Assembly (NCBI RefSeq): GCF_900116645.1
Contig: NZ_FPBO01000048.1
Location: 1-55,938, forward strand
DNA: 55,938 nt
Direction: 5' to 3'
From: Pseudoduganella namucuonensis
GTDB lineage: Bacteria > Pseudomonadota > Gammaproteobacteria > Burkholderiales > Burkholderiaceae_D
The notes below the pieces were generated by a model that worked only from the letters and a program-made list of their open reading frames with translations, was not told where the DNA came from and did not search any database. The translations under genes were made by a program, and so were the position numbers. Shown piece by piece: positions 24,502 through 33,059 of the stretch (positions within the stretch are counted from its first letter, which is position 1; each line of letters starts with the position of its first letter).

Positions 24502-26196
24502 ATGAATATCATCGAAATGAAAGTCGCAACGCGACTGGGCCTGGGATTCGCGCTGGTTTCCGCCCTGTTGGCACTGATGACGGCGCTGGGCATCCGCGAG
24601 ATGGCGGAATTGAAGCAGAGCGTGGACCACATCACCAAGGTCAACGCGGTGGAAGGCCGGCTGGCCGGCGCCATGTATCAAAGCATCACCGAACGCGCGC
24701 TGGCCATGCGCAACCTGATCCTGATCGAGGACCCGCGGGACGCGCAGATCGAGGTCAAACGCATCGCCGACCAGCAGAAAAACTACGCGGAGGCCGAGGA
24801 AAAGCTGGGTCGCATGTTCGCCGGCCCGTCCGGCGCCAGCGCCGAGGAGCAAGCCCTGCTGGCGCAGGTGCGCGAGCAGGCCGCCCTGGCCGCGCCGCTG
24901 ACCGCCAAGGCATTGGAACTGATCCAGGCCGGCCAGAAAGCCGAGGCCTACACCGCGCTGCGCTCCGAGTTCCGGCCCGTGCAAAAGAAATGGTGGGACC
25001 TGCTGCGCGCACTGATCGAGCTGGAGGACAAGCAAAACGCCGCGGCCACGGACGCGGCCGACGCCACCTACAGCGACGCGCGCGCGCTGATGCTGACGCT
25101 GGGCGGCCTGGCCTTGCTGGCCAGCGCCGTCGCCGCCGTGCTGATCACGCGCGGCCTGGTCAGGCAGCTCGGCGGCGAACCGGCCTATGCCGTCAACATC
25201 GCCAACCGCATCGCCGCCGGCGACCTGACCGTGGCCATCGCCACCCGCGCCGGCGACCAGGACAGCCTGCTGTTCGCGATGAAGCGGATGCGCGACAGCC
25301 TGGCCGCCATCGTCGGCCAGGTGCACGCGGCCACCGACACCATCACCTCGGCCTCCGGGCAGATCGCGCACGGCAACCTCGACCTGTCCACCCGCACCGA
25401 GCAGCAAGCCAGCGCGCTCGAGGAGACCGCCTCGTCGATGGAGGAGCTGACCTCCACCGTGAAGCAGACCGCCGGCAGCGCCCGCCAGGCCAACCAGTTG
25501 GCGCAGTCGGCCTCCGAGGTGGCGGTCAAGGGCGGCGCCATGGTGAGCCAGGTGGTCGACACCATGGATTCGATCAACACCTCGTCGCGCAAGATCGTCG
25601 ACATCATCGGCGTGATCGACGGCATCGCCTTCCAGACCAACATCCTGGCCTTGAACGCCGCGGTGGAGGCGGCCCGCGCCGGCGAGCAGGGCCGCGGCTT
25701 CGCGGTGGTCGCCTCCGAGGTGCGCACGCTGGCGCAACGCTCGGCCGCCGCCGCCAAGGAAATCAAGGGCTTGATCGACGCGTCGGTCGAGCAGGTCGAC
25801 GTCGGCGCCAGGCTGGTCGGGCTGGCCGGCGCGACCATGCGGGAAATCGTCGACAGCGTGCACCGCGTGACCGACATCATGGCCAGCATCTCGGCGGCCG
25901 CCGACGAGCAGACCGCCGGCATCGAGCAGGTCAACCAGGCCATCGTCCAGATGGACGGCGGCACGCAGCAGAACGCCGCGCTGGTGGAGGAGGCAGCGGC
26001 GGCGGCGGCGGCGCTGCAAGACCAGGCCACCCAGCTGGCCGCCGCCGTCAGCGTGTTCCAGCTGCAGGCGGGCGCGCGCGGCCGGGACAACGTGGTGCCG
26101 CTGACGGCGCGCCCGGCCCGGGCCGCCCCGCCCAGGCTGGTCCGGCCGGACCGGCGGCGCGCCGCCGCCGGCGGCGACGACTGGGAGACGTTCTAA
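24502..26196 (+). CDS. methyl-accepting chemotaxis protein, paralog of the preceding one
   Basis: Chemoreceptor of 564 residues, strongly similar to the 22405 gene from the second membrane helix on. Membrane helices lie near 10-32 and 195-216. The sensor domain between them differs from its neighbour, so the two probably detect different signals. The signalling hairpin has FQTNILALNAAVEAARAG near 376. It also ends in a CheR-type pentapeptide (DDWETF). The start follows AAGGAAGAC. The pair looks like a tandem duplication with diverged sensors. Confidence 0.92.
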   Translation: MNIIEMKVATRLGLGFALVSALLALMTALGIREMAELKQSVDHITKVNAVEGRLAGAMYQSITERALAMRNLILIEDPRDAQIEVKRIADQQKNYAEAEEKLGRMFAGPSGASAEEQALLAQVREQAALAAPLTAKALELIQAGQKAEAYTALRSEFRPVQKKWWDLLRALIELEDKQNAAATDAADATYSDARALMLTLGGLALLASAVAAVLITRGLVRQLGGEPAYAVNIANRIAAGDLTVAIATRAGDQDSLLFAMKRMRDSLAAIVGQVHAATDTITSASGQIAHGNLDLSTRTEQQASALEETASSMEELTSTVKQTAGSARQANQLAQSASEVAVKGGAMVSQVVDTMDSINTSSRKIVDIIGVIDGIAFQTNILALNAAVEAARAGEQGRGFAVVASEVRTLAQRSAAAAKEIKGLIDASVEQVDVGARLVGLAGATMREIVDSVHRVTDIMASISAAADEQTAGIEQVNQAIVQMDGGTQQNAALVEEAAAAAAALQDQATQLAAAVSVFQLQAGARGRDNVVPLTARPARAAPPRLVRPDRRRAAAGGDDWETF

Positions 26197-26308
26197 GCAG
26201 AGAGGCGCCGTGGTGTGCCGGAGCGCGCGTCGCGGGCGCCCGGAGGATGCTGTTCCGACTTGTTGCGCCGCCAACCCACCGGGGGGCGGGATTCGCCAGG
26301 AGAATGAC

Positions 26309-26959
26309 ATGAGCTACCCGAAGAAAAACCCCGCACCGTCCCGCCGCCGCGGCGACGCCCCTTCCAACATCTACTGGCATCCGGCCCAGGCCAAGCAGGA
26401 AATCCGCCACGCCTGCTTCGGCGCCCGCCCCGCCACGGTCTGGCTCACCGGCCTGAGCGGCGCGGGCAAATCGACCATCGCCTACGAACTGGAGCAGCTG
26501 CTGCTGCGGGAGCGCCACCCCTGCTACGTGCTGGATGGCGACAACCTGCGGCACCACCTGAACCGCGACCTCGGCTTTTCCGCCGCCGACCGCAGCGAGA
26601 ACATCCGCCGCGCCGCCGAGGTGGCGCACCTGATGAACGAGGCCGGCCTGATCGTCATCACCGCCTTCATCTCGCCGCTGCGCCAGGACCGCGACATCGC
26701 GCGCGAGATCGTGCTGCCCGAACGCTTCGTCGAGGTGCACGTCAGCACGGCGCTGGCGCTGTGCGAGGAGCGCGACCCCAAGGGGCTGTACGCGCGCGCG
26801 CGCCAGGGCCAGATCCCGGAATTCACCGGCATTTCGGCGCCGTACGAGGCGCCGCTGTCGCCCACCCTCACGCTGGACACCGGCGCCGCCAGCCTGGCGC
26901 ACAGCACCCGCAGGGTGTACCAGCACCTGGCGCGCCACTTCTTCGTGGAGCAGCCATGA
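26309..26959 (+). CDS. cysC: adenylylsulfate kinase
   Basis: Enzyme of 216 residues that phosphorylates APS to PAPS, the universal sulfate donor. The P-loop is GLSGAGKST at 48-56, then LDGDNLRHHLNRDLGFSAADRSENIRR-type APS-binding residues and the FISP segment in ITAFISPLRQDR. AGGAG at 26298-26302 fixes the start. It opens a three-gene run with a ChrA-family transporter and a sulfotransferase. No sulfurylase (cysDN) or PAPS reductase is near, which points to sulfation rather than assimilation. The stop is TGA, and the frame stays open through the next gene. Confidence 0.93.
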   Translation: MSYPKKNPAPSRRRGDAPSNIYWHPAQAKQEIRHACFGARPATVWLTGLSGAGKSTIAYELEQLLLRERHPCYVLDGDNLRHHLNRDLGFSAADRSENIRRAAEVAHLMNEAGLIVITAFISPLRQDRDIAREIVLPERFVEVHVSTALALCEERDPKGLYARARQGQIPEFTGISAPYEAPLSPTLTLDTGAASLAHSTRRVYQHLARHFFVEQP

Positions 26960-26995
26960 GCGGCGCCGCCGGCCAGCCCCGCGACGGCGGCGCGC

Positions 26996-28186
26996 ATGCG
27001 GGCTGAGCGCGCCGCCGCCCCCACGCTGGCCGACCTGGCCTGGACCTTCGTGCGCATCGCCAGCACCAGCTTCGGCGGCTACATGGCGATGATCTCGGTG
27101 ATCCAGCAGGTGGTGGTGGAGCGCCGCAAGCTGCTGGCCAGCCAGGACGTGCTGGACGGCGTGGCGCTGGCCTCCGCGCTGCCCGGGCCAATCGCGCTGA
27201 ACGTCGCCGCCTATGTCGGCTACCGCCTGCGCGGCGCGCGCGGCGCCGCCGTCTGCCTGGCGGCGGCCGTGCTGCCGGCCTTCGCGCTGATGGTCGCGTT
27301 CAGCGCCGCCTACGCGCGCTGGGGCCAGGCGCCGGAGGTCGGGCGCGTCTTCATGGGACTGCTGCCGGCGGTGGCCGCCGTCATGGTGTCGGCGGCCTGG
27401 CAACTGGGCGCCAAGGCGCTGCCCGGCCGGCGCGAGGCGGCGCTGGCGGCCGGCGCCGCCGTCACGCTGCTGTGCACCAACGCCTGGTACGCCACGCTGC
27501 TGCTGATCGCGGCCAGCGCCCTGCTGGGGCGCTACTGGCTGCCCGCCGGGCCCGCCGCGGCCGCCGGCGCGACCACCGAACCGGCGCGCGAGGCCGCGCC
27601 GGCGGCCGTGAAATTGCCGCTGCTGTTCTGCCCGCCGCAACTGCTGGAAGCCTGCCTGGCGCCGCCGGCCCAGCTGCTGCTGCAGCTGTTCCTCACCTTC
27701 GCCGGCATGAGCCTGTTGCTGTTCGGCGGCTCCTACGTGTTCGTGCCGCTGCTGCAGCACGCCGCCGTCGACGCCCACGGCTGGGTCAGCCGGCGCGAGT
27801 TCGCCGACGCGGTCGCGCTGGCGCAGCTCATGCCGGGGCCGGCCGTCGTCAGCGTCGCCTTCGTCGGCTACAAGGTGGCCGGCGTGGCCGGCGCCGCGGC
27901 CGCCACCGCCGGCATGCTGCTGCCGCCGGCCGTGCTGCTGGTGCTGTGCGCCGGCCTGCTGGAGCGCGTCAAGTCCTCGGCCGCCCTGGGCGCCGCGCTG
28001 CGCGGCGTGCGCGCCGGCGTGGTCGGCATGGTCGCGGCGGCGGCGGTGTACATCGGCCGCGCCGCGCCGGCCGGCGCCGCCTCGCTCCTCATTTTCGCGC
28101 TGGCCCTGGCCTGCCTGCGGCGCTACCGCAGCGACCCGATCTGGGTGGTGCCGCCCGCCGGCCTGCTCGGTCTGCTCGTGTACTGA
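26996..28186 (+). CDS. chrA: ChrA-family (CHR) oxyanion transporter
   Basis: A 396-residue inner-membrane protein with two CHR domains and about ten helices. Each half has its proline-glycine-proline signature: ALPGPI at 61-66 and LMPGPA near 278-283. Known ChrA proteins pump chromate; sulfate is chemically similar and some members have been linked to sulfate. Between cysC and a sulfotransferase, sulfate handling is a reasonable guess. The ATG at 26996 has no visible ribosome site, and the frame is the same as that of cysC, broken only by the cysC TGA. Translation may depend on cysC. Confidence 0.85.
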   Translation: MRAERAAAPTLADLAWTFVRIASTSFGGYMAMISVIQQVVVERRKLLASQDVLDGVALASALPGPIALNVAAYVGYRLRGARGAAVCLAAAVLPAFALMVAFSAAYARWGQAPEVGRVFMGLLPAVAAVMVSAAWQLGAKALPGRREAALAAGAAVTLLCTNAWYATLLLIAASALLGRYWLPAGPAAAAGATTEPAREAAPAAVKLPLLFCPPQLLEACLAPPAQLLLQLFLTFAGMSLLLFGGSYVFVPLLQHAAVDAHGWVSRREFADAVALAQLMPGPAVVSVAFVGYKVAGVAGAAAATAGMLLPPAVLLVLCAGLLERVKSSAALGAALRGVRAGVVGMVAAAAVYIGRAAPAGAASLLIFALALACLRRYRSDPIWVVPPAGLLGLLVY

Positions 28187-28224
28187 TTTCGTCGTCCCCC
28201 CCACCAACCTAGTAGGAGGCTGCC

Positions 28225-29307
28225 ATGCATCACACTGCACCATCGCCCGCCGCACCGTCTTCCCGCCCACGTCCGGTTCTGATGATACCGCTGCGCCGGT
28301 GCGGCAGCCACGCCCTACGATTGCGCCTCAATTTCAATCCCGAGTTCTATTCGCCCTACCCGCTGCACATCGTCGACTTCATGCCGATGGTGCCGCTGTA
28401 CGGCGACCTGTCCGACGACCGCGCCTATTTCAGCCTGGTGGTCGACGTCATCGGCCTGCAGTCGGCCAGCATGGTCAAGTGGAAGGACATGGTGTTCGAC
28501 CCGTGCGAGATCTTCCAGGCCATCTGCCACGAGCCGCGCAGCGTGCACCGCATCGTGTGGGAACTGCTGCTGCGCGCCGGCGAACAGCACCAGGCCCGCG
28601 TCGTGATGGACAAGTCGCTCGACAGCGTGCACTACGCCGGCGAACTGATGGACCTGTTCCCCGACATGCTGTTCCTGAACGTGGTGCGCGACCCGCGCGC
28701 CCAGGTCGCCTCGATGAACCGCGCCATCATCCACGATTTCGACACCGCGCTCAACGCGCGCACCTGGGCCGAGGCGCACCGGGACGGCTGCGCGCTGGCC
28801 GAGCGCCATCCGGACCGGGTGCTGACCATCCGCTACGAGGACTTCCTGAACAGCCAGGAGCGCACCCTGCGCCAGGTCTGCGCCTTCTTCGGCATCGCCT
28901 ACCTGCCCGAAATGCTGGACGTCGGCCGTTCGCAGGAGGCCCAGCAACTCTCCCAGTTGTCGGCGTTGTGGTCGTCGAACGCCTTCGCCCCGGTCAGCGC
29001 CAACAAGGACAAGTTCAAGCAGCAGCTGAGCATGGAGGAGATCGAGGTGATCGAGACCGTGACGCGGGAATACATGCAGCGCTACGGCTACGAATTCATG
29101 ACCGGGGCCAGCGCCGTCATCGACGCCGGCCGTCTGCAGGTGGCCAGGCAGCACTCGGACGAGCAGCGCCAGCAGTCCTGGCGCGAGCTGGAGCAAAACA
29201 ACCACCGCGACTACACGCTGCGCCGCTTCCGCGCCGAGTTCCTGGGACGCACGCGCCAGCGGCTGGAGGGCGCGATGGCCTGGGGACGGGGGCCGGCGGC
29301 GGTTTAG
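28225..29307 (+). CDS. sulfotransferase family protein
   Basis: A 360-residue protein with the P-loop-like fold of PAPS-dependent sulfotransferases. The 5'-phosphosulfate loop reads RRCGSHALRLRL (residues 24-35) and the 3'-phosphate motif reads VVRDPRAQVAS (153-163, with Arg155 and Ser163). Both are near-ideal. LTIRYEDFLNSQERTLRQV is typical of the Sulfotransfer_3 group. The acceptor is unknown; it could be a glycan, lipid or peptide. AGGAGG precedes the start. It lies 38 bases after chrA and uses the PAPS that CysC makes. Confidence 0.85.
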   Translation: MHHTAPSPAAPSSRPRPVLMIPLRRCGSHALRLRLNFNPEFYSPYPLHIVDFMPMVPLYGDLSDDRAYFSLVVDVIGLQSASMVKWKDMVFDPCEIFQAICHEPRSVHRIVWELLLRAGEQHQARVVMDKSLDSVHYAGELMDLFPDMLFLNVVRDPRAQVASMNRAIIHDFDTALNARTWAEAHRDGCALAERHPDRVLTIRYEDFLNSQERTLRQVCAFFGIAYLPEMLDVGRSQEAQQLSQLSALWSSNAFAPVSANKDKFKQQLSMEEIEVIETVTREYMQRYGYEFMTGASAVIDAGRLQVARQHSDEQRQQSWRELEQNNHRDYTLRRFRAEFLGRTRQRLEGAMAWGRGPAAV

Positions 29308-29328
29308 CGGGAAAATCCCGGCCGGGCC

Positions 29329-29357
29329 TTGCAAAACCGGCGCCGGCCGTCTATAAT
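29329..29357 (+). promoter_or_regulatory. tRNA-Phe promoter (-35 TTGCAA, -10 TATAAT)
   Basis: TTGCAA at 29329-29334 and TATAAT at 29352-29357 are 17 bases apart, and the tRNA begins 11 bases after the -10. The -35 hexamer is the same as in the rrn promoter at the left edge. Just upstream CGGGA-AAA-TCCCG (29308-29320) is a small hairpin after the sulfotransferase stop. Confidence 0.8.
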
Positions 29358-29367
29358 GGCGCCTCTT

Positions 29368-29443
29368 GGCCTGGTAGCTCAGTTGGTAGAGCAGAGGATT
29401 GAAAATCCTTGTGTCGGTGGTTCGATTCCGCCCCGGGCCACCA
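29368..29443 (+). tRNA. tRNA-Phe (GAA)
   Basis: A 76-base tRNA with encoded CCA. The acceptor GGCCTGG pairs with CCGGGCC; the D arm is GTAGCTCAGTTGGTAGAGC; the anticodon GAA is at 29401-29403 in TTGAAAA; the T arm contains GGTTCGATTCC. All stems close. It has its own promoter and terminator. Confidence 0.98.
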
Positions 29444-29457
29444 AGAATTCTTTAGAG

Positions 29458-29490
29458 ACAACGCCAACCCATGTGGTTGGCGTTGTCGTT
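29458..29490 (+). terminator. intrinsic terminator of tRNA-Phe
   Basis: ACAACGCCAACC (29458-29469) and GGTTGGCGTTGT (29475-29486) form a perfect 12-bp stem with a CATGT loop, followed by CGTTT. It starts 14 bases after the tRNA. Confidence 0.88.
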
Positions 29491-29927
29491 TCCGCAGCGG
29501 GAAGCCTTCGTGCCCGCTCTATTGCCCCATCTGTCGACGCCGACTGGATTGCGCAGTCGCCGATGCGCATGCCCCTACCCAATTGGGAATATGGCATAAA
29601 TCGTTTACACCATTAACTCGACATGCGCTTAGCCACCGCCCGGGGTCGATTTTCAATCGGCGGGTGGGCAATTTTCGGCCGGCGTGACAAACGCCAAACC
29701 AAACAGCAACACGCCAGCGAAATTTCCGACGCCGCAGGGATTTCTCTTACAAAAATACAGTATATTTGCTGGTGAATATGCGCTTCAACGCACCCGGCCT
29801 GTATCCCGCAGCCTGCCGCGGCGCCGAAGACGCCTCAGTGCGCGGCGCGCGAAAACGCCATGAGTACCGATTCTTAACGCGGTCGCGGCCCCCTGCGCGC
29901 CCTTCACATGTTCGCAAAGGAAGTCTC
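29491..29927. other. intergenic region before the soluble chemoreceptor gene
   Basis: About 435 bases with no convincing gene. The frame of the next gene is open back to 29766, but that part codes for an arginine-rich sequence unlike any receptor. AT-rich DNA at 29746-29775 (ACAAAAATACAGTATATTTG) may hold its promoter; no hexamer pair is convincing. Confidence 0.5.
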
Positions 29928-32066
29928 ATGATTCAGGTCAAGACATCCCGGCAGTTGGCACTTGAACAGGCCGCATTCGCCGAAGCCATCGAGAGCAACC
30001 TTACACGCATAGTCACTGCGGCGGCGGCCGGAGATTTTTCGCGGCGGGTCGACACCGGCGCCTTGCCGCCAGCCGTGAGCAAGACAGGGGCAGCGGTCAA
30101 TCGCTTGCTGGACAACCTGCAGGCGATCCGCGCCGACTTGGACCGGATGCGCGCGGAGCACGACAAGGGCGACATCGACGCGACGCTCGGTGCGCAAAAA
30201 TTCGACGGTGAATTCCGCATGATTGCGCAAGACGTCAACGCGATGGTCGCCTCCCACATCGCCACAAAAAAGATGGCCATGGACGTGGTCAAGGAATTCG
30301 GCCGTGGTAATTTCGACGCCCCGATGGACAAGCTGCCCGGTAAAAAAGCGTTCATCAACGACACGATCGAGCAGGTGCGTGGCAACCTCAAGGGCTTGAT
30401 TGCCGAGATGAACAGGATGTCGGCGGAGCATGACAAGGGCGACATCGATGCGACGATCGACGCGCAGCGGTTCGAAGGTGATTTCCGCACCATGGCGCAA
30501 GGCATCAACGCGATGGTCGCCGCTCACATTGCCGTCAAAAAGACGGCCATGGGCGTGGTCAAGGAGTTCGGCCGAGGCAATTTCGACGCCCCATTGGACA
30601 AGCTGCCGGGAAAGAAGGCGTTCATCAACGATACGATCGAGCAGGTGCGCGGCAACCTCAAGGGCATGATTGCCGAGATGAACAAAATGTCCTCGGAGCA
30701 CGACAAGGGTGACATCGACGTCATGATCGATGCCCATCAGTTCGAAGGCGATTTCCGCACCATGGCGCAAGGCATCAACAACATGGTGGCCGGCCATATC
30801 GCCGTGAAGAAAAAAGCCATGGCTTGTGTGAAGTCCTTCGGCGAGGGCGACTTCAGCGCGCCGCTGGAAACCTTCCCCGGCAAGAAGGCGTTTATCAATC
30901 ACACCGTCGAGCAGGTACGCGCTAACCTGATGGCCTTGATCGACGACACGGGCAAACTGGCGAAAGCGGCGCAAGCCGGCCAGCTCGACACGCGCGCGGA
31001 CGCGAGCAGGCATACCGGCGACTTCAAACGCATCGTCGAAGGCGTGAACAACGCCCTCGACGCTATCGTCATCCCGCTGCGTGAGGTGCAGCAGGTGCTG
31101 GGAGGAATGGAGAATGGCGATTTAACGAAGGCCATCCGCGGCGACTACCTGGGCGCGTTTGCCGAACTGAAGAACGCCGTCAACAACATGGCCGGCAAGC
31201 TGGCGGAGGTCGTCAACGAGGTCTCCAGCGGAGCCGAAGCGCTTGCCAATGCCTCGGAAGAAGTCAGCGCCACCGCGCAGGCGCTGTCGCAGGCAGCCAG
31301 CGAACAGGCCGCCGGCGTCGAACAGACCAGCGCCTCGATCGAGCAGATCACAGCCTCGATTTCGCAAAATACCGATAACGCCAAGATCACCGACGGCATT
31401 GCGGCCAAGGCCGCGCAAGAGGCGACCCAGGGCGGAACAGCGGTCAAGGAGACCGTTTCGGCGATGAACCAGATCGCCAGGAAGATCAACATCATCGACG
31501 ACATCGCTTACCAGACCAACCTGCTGGCCCTGAATGCGGCTATCGAAGCGGCGCGGGCCGGCGAGCATGGCAAGGGCTTCGCGGTGGTGGCGGCCGAGGT
31601 GCGCAAGCTGGCCGAACGCAGCCAGGTGGCGGCACAGGAGATTGGCGAAGTGGCGATCAACAGCGTGAAACTGGCCGAAACGGCCGGCAAGCTGCTGGAT
31701 GAAATGGTGCCGAACATCAAGCGCACGTCGGACCTGGTGCAGGAAATCACGGCGGCGTCGGAAGAGCAGTCGACCGGCGCCGGCCAGATCAATGCGGCGG
31801 TGGGCCAGTTGAGCCAAGCCACGCAGCAAAATGCGTCGAGTTCGGAAGAGCTGGCGGCCACCGCTGAAGAAATGAGCGAACAGGCCGAACAGTTGATGCG
31901 GACGATGTCGTTCTTCAAGCTCGCCGCGGCGAAACAGCCCAGATCCATGGCGTCGGCGCATAAAGCGCTGGTGACGGGCAGGGAAGCCAGCGGCAAGGCT
32001 GGCGTTCGCAAGTTCGCGTCCACGCTGCATCTGTCGCCGGATAACGCGCAATTCACGCGATTCTAG
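29928..32066 (+). CDS. soluble chemoreceptor with tandem HAMP-like repeats
   Basis: A 712-residue methyl-accepting protein without any membrane helix or signal peptide, so it should sit in the cytoplasm. Three 90-residue repeats occupy residues 75-344, each with EHDKGDID, an FEGDFRTMAQGINAMV-like segment and LPGKKAFINDTIEQVR. A further HAMP-like unit lies at about 345-430. The signalling hairpin has AYQTNLLALNAAIEAARAG near 526. There is no CheR pentapeptide at the end (QFTRF). ATG at 29928 follows AAAGGAAG. Poly-HAMP receptors are known, mostly for cytoplasmic or energy-related signals; the ligand here is unknown. Confidence 0.88.
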   Translation: MIQVKTSRQLALEQAAFAEAIESNLTRIVTAAAAGDFSRRVDTGALPPAVSKTGAAVNRLLDNLQAIRADLDRMRAEHDKGDIDATLGAQKFDGEFRMIAQDVNAMVASHIATKKMAMDVVKEFGRGNFDAPMDKLPGKKAFINDTIEQVRGNLKGLIAEMNRMSAEHDKGDIDATIDAQRFEGDFRTMAQGINAMVAAHIAVKKTAMGVVKEFGRGNFDAPLDKLPGKKAFINDTIEQVRGNLKGMIAEMNKMSSEHDKGDIDVMIDAHQFEGDFRTMAQGINNMVAGHIAVKKKAMACVKSFGEGDFSAPLETFPGKKAFINHTVEQVRANLMALIDDTGKLAKAAQAGQLDTRADASRHTGDFKRIVEGVNNALDAIVIPLREVQQVLGGMENGDLTKAIRGDYLGAFAELKNAVNNMAGKLAEVVNEVSSGAEALANASEEVSATAQALSQAASEQAAGVEQTSASIEQITASISQNTDNAKITDGIAAKAAQEATQGGTAVKETVSAMNQIARKINIIDDIAYQTNLLALNAAIEAARAGEHGKGFAVVAAEVRKLAERSQVAAQEIGEVAINSVKLAETAGKLLDEMVPNIKRTSDLVQEITAASEEQSTGAGQINAAVGQLSQATQQNASSSEELAATAEEMSEQAEQLMRTMSFFKLAAAKQPRSMASAHKALVTGREASGKAGVRKFASTLHLSPDNAQFTRF
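30150..30959 (+). repeat. three 270-bp in-frame tandem repeats
   Basis: Units at 30150-30419, 30420-30689 and 30690-30959 encode the HAMP-like repeats of the chemoreceptor. Long DNA stretches match between units, for example GAGCA(C/T)GACAAGGG(C/T)GACATCGA. Units 1 and 2 are closest to each other; the third has diverged in its second half. Confidence 0.85.
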
Positions 32067-32152
32067 CCGGTGGCGGACTTACCCGGCAGCTGATCGAGCG
32101 CTTGCAGCGCCAGCGACGCCCGGATGCCCTCGTACGACTTGGCGGCGGCCTG
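32063..32152 (-). pseudogene. relic of a MYG1-family 3' end
   Basis: The minus strand encodes AAAKSYEGIR-ASLALQAL, a close match to the last 25 residues of the intact MYG1 gene at 38323 (AAAKSYEGIRTMASLALQAI), with two residues missing. Homology stops abruptly near 32152, and no upstream part of the gene remains. The frame runs on to a TAG that lies across the chemoreceptor stop. The DNA has diverged at several places, so this is not a fresh copy. Confidence 0.75.
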
Positions 32153-32197
32153 AACAGATGACCCCATGACAACACCGCTCACCATAGAAGCCAAGCC

Positions 32198-32704
32198 TTA
32201 AGGTGTATTGCCCGCGGCGAACCGCTGCAAGCGCTGCCCCTCGGCGCGAGCCTCGGCCAACAACTGGCTCCAGTCGTCCGGCGGATGGCCGCTTTCCAGC
32301 ATCTTGCGGAAGATCCGGTAGGCATCGTCGCCGCTCTCGTAGGCGCGCTTGGTGTCCTCGTCGTTGACCCACGCGAACACGATCACCTTGCTCGGCGCGT
32401 GGTAGCGGAAGAAGAGCCGGTACTGCTGGAAGAACCTTGCCCGGAACCAGTGTTTGTGATCGTCGCCCAAGGTGCCGCCTTGGCGGTACTCCGGCCGGGC
32501 GGGGTCTTGAGGAATGACGTCGAACGCCAACTTGGTGATTGCCGCCAGTCGCTTGCTGGCGTTCTTCTTCACGTACCCGACCGGGTCCTTTTGCTTGAAG
32601 GCCTCGACCTGCTGTGCCAGCGCTTCAATCTGTGCGAGGAACAGCGGGTGGGCAAAGACTGTCCAGCCGTGAATGACCAGGGGCGCGGTCTTGCCCGCGC
32701 TCAT
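32198..32704 (-). CDS. yhaV: YhaV-type toxin, RelE superfamily ribonuclease
   Basis: A 168-residue protein that matches YhaV: it starts with a segment containing IHGWTVFAHPLFLAQIEAL, and has PEYRQGGTLGDDHKHWFRARF and QQYRLFFRYHAPSKVIVFAWVNDE. YhaV cuts mRNA in step with translation and is held by PrlF. Its ATG overlaps the antitoxin TGA as ATGA, the normal order antitoxin then toxin. All conserved blocks are present, so the toxin is probably active. It is the last gene before the MYG1 relic. Confidence 0.9.
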   Translation of the reverse strand: MSAGKTAPLVIHGWTVFAHPLFLAQIEALAQQVEAFKQKDPVGYVKKNASKRLAAITKLAFDVIPQDPARPEYRQGGTLGDDHKHWFRARFFQQYRLFFRYHAPSKVIVFAWVNDEDTKRAYESGDDAYRIFRKMLESGHPPDDWSQLLAEARAEGQRLQRFAAGNTP

Positions 32705-33030
32705 TCATCATCTGCCGACAAGGCGGCATCAAGATCGACCTCGATGCCACCGACCAGCGACTGGAGCCGTCGGACAAGGCCCGCATCCACTGCCTGCAGG
32801 CGCTCGGGATGGCTGGCAATGTCGCGGGCCAGAAAAGCCAGGAACTGGCCGAGCACCGGGTCGTCACCTTCGGAGGCTTCGGCGCGGGTCAGCACCACCT
32901 CGCCGCTGGGGCGGATGCTGTAGTGGATCTTGTCGCGCTTGCCGAGCCGAAGGGCACGGCGCACGGTTTCCGGCACTGTGGTCTGGTAGCGGTCGGTCAA
33001 TGTGGATTCGACGTCGAGGGTGGCAGGCAT
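32701..33030 (-). CDS. prlF: PrlF-type antitoxin with AbrB/MazE-like fold
   Basis: A 109-residue protein. The N-terminal swapped-hairpin DNA-binding fold reads STLTDRYQTTVPETVRRALRLGKRDKIHY, and the acidic tail (VDLDAALSADDE) is a usual toxin-binding region. PrlF (SohA) represses its own operon with YhaV. Two palindromes over the promoter upstream fit such control. It is 85 bases downstream of the large helicase gene and in the same direction. Confidence 0.9.
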   Translation of the reverse strand: MPATLDVESTLTDRYQTTVPETVRRALRLGKRDKIHYSIRPSGEVVLTRAEASEGDDPVLGQFLAFLARDIASHPERLQAVDAGLVRRLQSLVGGIEVDLDAALSADDE

Positions 33031-33059
33031 GGCGCTCTCCGGTCAAAGGGGTGGAAATC

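Noticed and set aside
29368..29443. tRNA-Phe as integration site of an island
   Set aside because: No second copy of the tRNA 3' end and no integrase gene were found in the window.
29766..29927. N-terminal extension of the soluble chemoreceptor
   Set aside because: The 54 extra codons are arginine-rich and unlike any receptor; the ATG at 29928 has a good ribosome site.
30150..30959. Regular repeats that might suggest a CRISPR array
   Set aside because: The units are 270 bp, contiguous, in frame and protein-coding. There are no short repeats with unique spacers.
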